From positions 260,501 through 324,500 of the forward strand of contig NC_085130.1 of assembly GCF_030269925.1 (NCBI RefSeq): 64,000 bases of DNA. The letters are read 5' to 3'. Of the stretch, positions 58,901 through 64,000 are shown in pieces. A model generated the notes under the pieces. That model ran no database searches and was not told the DNA's origin. It worked only from the letters and a program-made list of their open reading frames with translations. Numbering within the stretch: position 1 is the stretch's first letter; each line of letters begins with the position of its first letter. Source of the DNA: Bombyx mori (lineage: Eukaryota > Arthropoda > Insecta > Lepidoptera > Bombycidae). Made by a program: the position numbers and the translations under genes.

Positions 58901-59817
58901 GATATTTTGATCAAATTAACGTCACTTCCAGTATCGATTAAGGCTGTCACTTCAACATCATTAATCTTTATCTGCTTGTATGGAGCTCTAGCTTCTCTTA
59001 TGTCTTCTGTAACATTTACTTTCCCTTCTGTACTATTCATTTTTATACTTGTATTATTTTGAATATTTAAAGTATTCTTAGGTTTGTTTGTACACTCTGG
59101 TCCCTTATGGCCAAATTCATTACATCGGAAGCATTTGATACCCTTCTTACAAGCTGGTGCTTGATGATCTAAGTCACCACAGTTAAAGCATCGCTTCCCG
59201 TTGTAGTTTCTTCGAATTTGAGGACGTTGAGGAGTGGTATTAGACGTAGTGGGGTGGTTTGATATTTTCTTCCTCATATCACTGTAGTCCTTCAATTTCT
59301 TACGGAAATCTTTAAGGTTTGATGCACCATACAACATAGATTTGTTAGACTCACTGTCTCGGATGCCATCGATAACATATTCTATAAGAGCATCATCTTC
59401 AATATTACCGTGAAGTGCACACTCTTTCATGTGGAGAAAATACTGCTGGTACGTCTCATCACTTTTCATTTTTCGTGAACTGAGATTCTTATGTATGGCA
59501 GCACTATTTAGTTTCGGACCAAATTCTTCTTCGAGTTCGTTCTTTAGCTTTGCCCAATCTTTCACACCTCCTAGTGACCGTAAAAATAACTTGGCAGTTC
59601 CACGAAGCAGGCGTTTTGCATAGATAAGTTTTTCGGTTTCCGTCCAGTTCATCAGTTGTGCCGTATCCTCCAATTCGTCAAACCATAATAATATAGGGTA
59701 AGTATCATCGCCACTAAAAGTTGTTAATGACTCCTCCAAATCACGGAACGGGATATAAGGTGGGTCATTTCGAGATTCGCGATCTTCTGCTTCTTTAATA
59801 TCCTTCTTCGGCGGCAT
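55981..59817 (-). CDS. gag-pol: Gag-pol polyprotein of Ty3/gypsy element, 1278 aa
   Basis: Single fused polyprotein that carries out all steps of the element cycle. Order: gag capsid-like region 1-200, two CCHC knuckles at 210-223 and 229-242, aspartic protease DTGSD at 295-299, RT about 455-640 (LDLKNGF 535-541, YLDD 599-602), RNase H about 735-865 (TDAS 747-750), integrase with HHCC zinc motif (H934, H938, C968, C971) and catalytic D1001, D1060, E1096, then a C-terminal tail (GDLVAIKRTQF, LGPYEV, MKPW) seen in gypsy integrases. Protease-RT-RH-integrase order defines Ty3/gypsy. The tail resembles mdg3/Micropia-like elements, but the subfamily is uncertain. No chromodomain and no env. Intact; the start is the only ATG shortly after the leader. 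Confidence 0.93.
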   Translation of the reverse strand: MPPKKDIKEAEDRESRNDPPYIPFRDLEESLTTFSGDDTYPILLWFDELEDTAQLMNWTETEKLIYAKRLLRGTAKLFLRSLGGVKDWAKLKNELEEEFGPKLNSAAIHKNLSSRKMKSDETYQQYFLHMKECALHGNIEDDALIEYVIDGIRDSESNKSMLYGASNLKDFRKKLKDYSDMRKKISNHPTTSNTTPQRPQIRRNYNGKRCFNCGDLDHQAPACKKGIKCFRCNEFGHKGPECTNKPKNTLNIQNNTSIKMNSTEGKVNVTEDIREARAPYKQIKINDVEVTALIDTGSDVNLIKISEVENILRDKSSYTSDFTINLTGIAGKELRTEGVLNTILTIDDYYADIKFHVVKDDSIPVKVILGNPILKDFEVNFTTDGIFLEKILQLTISTEESVTDLKDCENKEIENKLTKLIEEYKPNEPKKETNIEMKIVLTDEDPIHQSPRRLSPLEMKVVDEQIKEWLDQKIIRPSKSDYSSPIVLAKKKNGTYRLCIDYRRLNKKIIRDRFPLPLIEDQIDRLKGAKVFRTLDLKNGFLHVNVHRDSIKYTAFVTPRGQYEFIKMPFGLCTAPSVFQRYVNYIFQDLISDGTVLAYLDDLAIPSKTQDEGLDKLLTVFKRAEKYGLMFNWSKCLFMRREIEYLGYIIQDNEVRPSKEKIAAVSKFKTPDNLKSLQSFLGLSGYFRKFIKNYSIIARPLTDLLKKNAEFYFSDECEKAFNELKNILCGSPVLRIYDPDLVTELHTDASVEGYGAVLLQKSPKDNQMHPIYYMSKKTTSIERNYHSYYLEILVIAEAVKKFRVYLLGIRFKIITDCSALTKTLQKKDLPPRVARWALLLEEYNYDIEHRPGTRLKHADALSRNPICMILTETAARLKKAQDDDPHTNLLKKILEKGPYQDYLIERGILCKEKDGTRLIVVPKKMQYEIIRKKHDHGHFGIMKTEELVNREYYIENLKEKIRKIIDNCVECILISHKKGKKEGYLHPLDKGDVPLATYHIDHLGPLTSTHKNYKHILTVVDGFTKFTWIYPTKTLSTEETLDKLRIQQQTFGSPQKIISDRNAALTSTNFQDYCKEEGITHYTITTGQPRGNGQVERIHQVIITVLSKLSADDPTKWYRRISGVQRCLNSTYQRSIGMTPFELLFGTKMKDKNEDIMKLIEEEEIQNYSAKQNELRTKAKESIKKIQEENVKSYNIKRKKAINYEVGDLVAIKRTQFTQGSKLYPKFLGPYEVVAKKHHDRYAVRKVGDGEGPINTTSSADLMKPWVVNENSSSGSDE

Positions 59818-60403
59818 CTTAAATGGGTAAGTACCTAAGTTTTGAATTTTCGAAATAAATCGATGTTCTTGTGTTTTTAACCTTCTTATAAAATGTTCTT
59901 CGTAAATTTTTTGTTAAGTCATAATGTCAAGTCGTATGTGCAACGTCTGATATTCGTTAAGTCTTAATATTCGCAAAATCTTCTTATCATCATAATAACT
60001 TTCTTCGTAAAACGCGAATAATCGTTATTCGTAAAGTGCAGTAATCGTAAAACTTGCCGTCTTGAACATCATATTTTCATTTCATCTTCGTATATTTATT
60101 CGTAAAAATATTAATTTATAATGACGTAATAAACAGTGTCCCGAAGCATTTTTTTCAAATATGCATTTCCAACATCGGATCATAATCCGCATCCCGAAGC
60201 ATTCGGTGCAGCGATTGTATCGGTAATACAGTCTAACGTGCTCGATTTCTTGAATAACTTTGAACGAACTGTTGTACTACTACCTTCATTTTATTCTAGC
60301 TCGGGTTGGTAAAACAAATTCAGAATGACTTGCCGGTTGCTTGTATTTTGTTGATAATATCTTCGTAAATCTTCATAGTTCTTCCACACTGATACTTTTC
60401 TCA
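59818..60403 (-). promoter_or_regulatory. Gypsy-element leader with repeated TTCGTAAA-type motif
   Basis: 586-nt untranslated leader between primer site and ATG. About nine degenerate copies of a (C/A)TTCGTAAA-like word are scattered at 59886-60375. Also a repeated CCCGAAGCATT (about 60140 and 60193). Gypsy elements of flies hold an insulator array in this position; a comparable protein-binding array is possible but inferred. Confidence 0.5.
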
Positions 60404-60421
60404 ATCCCGGACGAGCCCCCA
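60404..60421 (-). promoter_or_regulatory. Primer binding site, tRNA-Pro type
   Basis: The sense strand reads TGGGGGCTCGTCCGGGAT, 7 nt after the 5' LTR. This matches the 3' end complement of tRNA-Pro, a known retroelement primer. Confidence 0.85.
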
Positions 60422-60428
60422 AAATAGT

Positions 60429-60658
60429 TGTGGGATCGTTCATAAGTAAAAGTGGGATGAATATAGCGAAATTCTTTATTTTACTTTACAATCACTTCGT
60501 ACACCTCTTTCTAAAACTATTCCATTTATGAACTACCCCCTCTAACCTTAAACTACTATCTCTTTGTGAATCTAATAAAATGTTGCCATTGCAACAGGCA
60601 CAAAATAAATAAATAAAAAACAAACTGAAAAAAACGTAATAAAATAACACTCCCCACA
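60429..60658 (-). repeat. 5' LTR (element orientation) of the gypsy element
   Basis: Identical by eye to 55739-55968; contains the promoter in this family. Confidence 0.93.
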
Positions 60659-60684
60659 TATATATCATTATTTTATATTGTTAC

Positions 60685-60790
60685 GCCGGTAAGCGTAACG
60701 CCATCTATCGACGAATAGCCGAACGAATATCGAAGAATCGAGAACGGTCGAGAAGTACAACGCCATCTATTGACAGATAGCGGAAACTAC
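60685..60790. repeat. Short repeat of CGCCATCTAT motif
   Basis: ACGCCATCTATCGACGAATAG and ACGCCATCTATTGACAGATAG occur about 62 bp apart, in sequence between the gypsy element and the LINE remnant. They look like the ends of small repetitive DNA; no gene. Confidence 0.4.
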
Positions 60791-60809
60791 TACTAGAGAT
60801 CTTCCGGTG

Positions 60810-62052
60810 TCTTACTTAATATGGGTGTTCTTCAGGGTTCCATATTGGGTCCCTTTCTATTTGAATGATTTACCAAAGTTTATTGAAACCCGTCACGAGG
60901 TCGTATTATTCGCTGATGATACATCCTTATTGTTTAAAATTAAACGACAATTGGAAGATTATGACGATGTGAATGATGCTATCTCGCGCGTGGTACATTG
61001 GTTTAGTGTTAATAATCTGTTATTAAATAACAAAACAAAACAAAATGTATAAAATTTACCACACCTAATGTTAGACAAGTTGACACTAATATTACTGTAA
61101 GTGGAGAGACACTGGAGCTTGTGGATTCGACAGTTTTTCTTGGTATAACAGTTGATTCCAGGCTGCAGTGGGGTCCTCACATATGCAAGTTAGCGAATAG
61201 ACTTAGTTCTGCAGCGTTTGCGGTAAAAAAAATACGAACGTATACTGATGAAGATACGGCACGTCTAGTTTATTTCAGTTATTTTCATAGCGTTATGTCC
61301 TATGGCATTTTGCTATGGGGCAATGCTGCCGATGTCGAAACGATTTTCATCCTGCAGAAGAGGGCTATTCGTGCTATTTATAATATGCACCCGAGGGAAT
61401 CCTTGAGGGACAAGTTTAAAGAAATCAAAATTCTAACTTTAGCGTCCCAATACATTTTTGAAAATTTATTGTACGTGCGTAAAAACATTGTAGAATTCCC
61501 CAGAGTCTGCGATTTGCATAATGTGAACACTAGGAACAAACATAGGCTTGCGTTGCCGGCGGCTCGAATTAAGAAAATAAGCAACTCTTTCAGGGGGCTG
61601 GGTGTACAACTTTTCAACAAGATCCCACAAAACGTTCAACTACTACCTGTTCATAAATTTAAGAAAACTGTCAAGGAACGTTTGTGCAACAAGGCATATT
61701 ATAAAGTTAAGGATTTTTTACTAGATGGCACTACGTGGGAATGAGGCGTTCGCTCCTGGCCTTTTCATTTTTCATTATTATTATTATTTATTTGAATTAT
61801 ATTTTTTTGACTTGATTTTTCGTATACTGTAAATATGTTTTCTTGTTTAAAAAAAAAAAAAGAAAATAGTTGAGAAAATACAAAAAAAAAGCCCGCCGAG
61901 TTTGTTTCGGCGGTTCTTCTCAGGACTGTGGCTTTTTTTGGAACCGGTGGTAGAGTTATCATTTTCTTTTACATTTTGACATTCAACAAGTGTGTTTTTG
62001 ATGGCATCCAAGTTGAAATAAATGATTTTGAATTTGAATTTGAATTTGAATA
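60810..62052 (+). pseudogene. Decayed Jockey-type LINE: RT C-terminal half and 3' end
   Basis: The plus strand shows RT motifs (GVLQGSILGPF at 60820-60855, LFADDTSLLFK near 60905-60940), then after two frame breaks (near 60860 and 61050) the RT thumb and C-terminal region in one open frame to 61744 (GITVDSRLQWGPHI, VMSYGILLWGNA, QKRAIRAIYN). 5'-truncated, so no endonuclease. The 3' UTR carries a GCCCGCCGAG/CGGCGG hairpin-like segment (61890-61914) and ends in (TTTGAA)n at 62024-62051, as in Lepidoptera Jockey elements. Broken, not functional. Confidence 0.85.
62024..62051. repeat. (TTTGAA)n tail of the LINE remnant
   Basis: About four units, forming the 3' terminus of the Jockey-type element. 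Confidence 0.85.
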
Positions 62053-62084
62053 TCTGTTAGTGACTAGTACCCGTCGCTCATGGA

Positions 62085-62190
62085 TTGCCATTAGCTAGGA
62101 AGTGAGCGAAACTGCAGTCACTCGCGTAATACTCTGCAAAAGCCTCGTTCAAAGAAGGACATGACCACCGAGAAGCGGTGTTCTATTCAG
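62085..62190 (-). mobile_element. Short remnant of the LINE family inserted in SART-B
   Basis: The segment GCGTAATACTCTGCAAAAGCCTCGTT... (62124-62160) matches with changes the 25525-25565 region of the LINE in SART-B, in the same orientation. Old and truncated. Confidence 0.55.
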
Positions 62191-63689
62191 ACCGGGGCGG
62201 TGCGTGCCAGAAATTACAGAAATGATTAACAATGATCATGATAATGATTATCCAGTAGGTAATACGCTTCCAGTGGGATTGCTCAGGGATGCGGTAAGGG
62301 CTTGAGCAGTGAAAAAAATTATAATATTTACATTCGATAACTTAGGATTGTTTAGGTAAATCTGAATGCAGGTCTTCAGTTTTACATGCTCATTTTACAC
62401 AGACACATACATACATTCTGAAGTCGTCGATAACGTCTCCCCCTCCCCCCACAGACTCCACTATTCCTGGCTCTTCGGCAAGTAAAGGGTTTGGTTTTAG
62501 GAGACACTTGAAGAACGAGAAACACGTCTCACTGCCGATCGCGCGGCACATGCACTATCGCTTGAGTCTGAGACCTTTACTGATAGGGAAATCCGTCTGA
62601 GCTCTCAGAGGGTTCGGACAGCAAAAGCTTGCCCGGTCTCGGGAGACACTAGAAGAACGGGAAGCACAACTCACTACCGATCGCGTTTCCATTGAGCCTA
62701 TGCTTCGTGATGATAATAAATAAAGCCCAAGGTCAGACGCTAAAAGTTGTGGGTGTAGATATAGGTGTTAACTGCTTTTCACACAGTCAACTCGGTCACA
62801 CGGTTATGTAACTCTGTCACATGTTAGCAATCCTAGCAACCTGTATGCTTTGATCCCCGATGGCTATACGTCTATGTCGTGTATAGAGAAGCATTACTTT
62901 AAATTAGATTTTTCTAAATACCTAAATGACGATGCTTATAAACCAAAAGATATGTCCTAAAACTGCTGCCCAAAGTCGCTATTCCACGCGGACGGAGTCG
63001 CGGGCACAGCTAGTCTTACAATAACTTTATTGTAGTGAAATGTAAAATGTAAGTAGCGGTCTGATTTATTAAGTAGAAGACAACCTGCTTTACGTCTGGA
63101 GGAAATTACTTCCTTGATGCTCCCGGGGGGCCCGGAAAAGCGTTCCTAATTTCGCAAAATGAAATAGCTCTAGCGCGTTGGCTTCATCTGGACTCCTCGT
63201 AGCTGCAACATCGGCAGAAGGTGGACGAGCTGCACACACTCTGCCTTCACATTACCGCTAAAGATGCAAATCAACGCAGCACCAGCTTGCAACATCGCCA
63301 AATTAAATGTACAAGGGCGAGGTCACTGGAGGCACTGAACATAACGTTAAAATATATCATTTTAGTCGAGCCATGGTTTTGTTGTCAGGTGATTTTAGGA
63401 CCAGCAGAACTTTCTTCAGGAGAGTTGTTTTCTTACAAATCAGTTGATACAGTTTGAAACCAAGATGATGTAGTCAACTATCACCTCACAAATTACAATT
63501 AAAAGTAGGATCCGTTAATAATAAAAATATTATTATATATTATTAATATAGTGCGTAACATTAATCAACCCCGACTGTACAACGGAACGAGCCTTGCAGT
63601 CAAAATCTAATGACGATGCTTGATCCCGCGTATACCGATGATTCTAAAAGATCATTTGATGTTAAGCGTCTACAATTTCCCGGGCATCC
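62191..63689. other. Subtelomeric sequence with no gene recognised
   Basis: It contains an imperfect direct repeat (GAGACACTTGAAGAACGAGA at 62501 and a related copy at 62643, about 142 bp apart, each followed by CGATCGCG) and a GGACGGAGTCGCGGGCACAG motif (62990-63009) common at Lepidoptera LINE ends. Short ORFs only. Confidence 0.45.
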
Positions 63690-63948
63690 GGTCTTTACTG
63701 GTGGTAGAACCTCTGGTGAGTCCGCGCGGGAAGGTACCACCACCCTGCCTATTTTTGCCGTGAAGTAGTAACCCGTTTCGGTTTGAAAGGTGGGGCAGCC
63801 GTTGTAACTATACTGAGACCTTAGAACTTATATCCCAAGGTGGGTGGCGCATTTACGTTGTAGATGTCTATCAGCTCTAGTAACAACTTAACACCAGGTG
63901 GGCTGTGAGGTCGTCCACACGTCCAAGCAATAAAAAAAAAAAAAAAAA
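63690..63948 (+). mobile_element. BMC1-like LINE 3' end with poly(A)
   Basis: CTCTGGTGAGTCCGCGCGGG, GGTACCACCACCCTGCCTAT, GTGGCGCATTTACGTTGTAG and ACCAGGTGGGCTGTGAGGTC, then A17 (63932-63948). I recognise this as the 3' terminus of the silkworm BMC1 LINE family. Only the 3' few hundred bases are present. It is the best single pointer to a silkworm-like moth. Confidence 0.75.
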
Positions 63949-64000
63949 TCGCAAGACCAGTTGCTGCAAGTTTGCGGAATCAAGTGAGAGCTTCACTGTT

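Larger units (their letters stand above)
55735..60662 (-). mobile_element. Complete Ty3/gypsy LTR retrotransposon, minus strand
   Basis: The LTRs (55739-55968 and 60429-60658, 230 bp each) read identical by eye. Terminal TG...CA, probable 4-bp target duplication TATA (55735-55738 and 60659-60662, ambiguous because it sits in a TA run). One gag-pol ORF, no env. Identical LTRs and an intact ORF indicate a very recent insertion. Confidence 0.93.

Noticed and set aside
63221..63457. Plus-strand 78-codon ORF as a host gene
   Set aside because: Short, in repeat-derived DNA, no domain or splice evidence. I cannot rule out a LINE ORF1/ORF2 junction remnant.

Overview
The window reads as the end of an insect chromosome, most likely a moth close to the silkworm. 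The evidence is (1) tracts of the 5-bp insect telomere repeat, written CCTAA on this strand, at about 22.93, 30.25, 34.61, 41.94, 46.80 and 54.84 kb; (2) non-LTR retrotransposons of the two telomere-specific lineages known from silkworm, SART (minus strand) and TRAS (plus strand), placed in and between those tracts; and (3) Lepidoptera-type LINE 3' ends in the last 4 kb, including one resembling silkworm BMC1. Because CCTAA runs left to right, the left edge should be chromosome-distal and the right edge centromere-proximal. I see no ordinary host gene, tRNA, rRNA or CRISPR array.

Region 1 (1-22,931) is a GC-rich, minus-strand head-to-tail pile of SART family A: an ORF1 fragment at the window edge, three copies with intact ORF1 and ORF2 (548-7618, 8019-15044, 15940-22931), and two fragments between them (7619-8018 and 15045-15939). 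ORF1 and ORF2 meet in a TAATG stop-start overlap. Region 2 (22,956-30,250) is a second, diverged SART family (B) whose ORF2 is split by a 5'-truncated LINE with a 7-bp target duplication.

Region 3 (30,303-54,835) is AT-rich and holds four plus-strand TRAS-type elements, each ending in a long poly(A) that abuts CCTAA. They alternate: gag-only (T1), EN-RT-RNase H full element (T2), gag-only (T3), full element (T4). T1 and T3 keep an intact 507-codon gag ORF but have no ORF2. They share about 180 bp of 3' end, including a terminal hairpin, with T4. This recalls the Drosophila division of labour between gag-only HeT-A and its RT-bearing partners, but on a telomere that still has short repeats.

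Region 4 (54,836-64,000) begins with degenerate telomeric repeats and then holds subtelomeric DNA: an 18-bp-arm hairpin, a complete and apparently very young Ty3/gypsy LTR retrotransposon (minus strand, LTRs that look identical, tRNA-Pro primer site), and decayed LINE remnants.

How the parts could work together: SART and TRAS endonucleases nick the telomere repeat, so new copies lengthen the chromosome end. T4-like ORF2 protein could copy T1 and T3 in trans. The SART leader RNA can fold a 25-bp stem whose loop is itself made of TAGG-type telomere-like repeats. These functional statements are inference. The ORFs, motifs, repeats, junctions and pairings were read directly from the sequence by eye, without alignment software.
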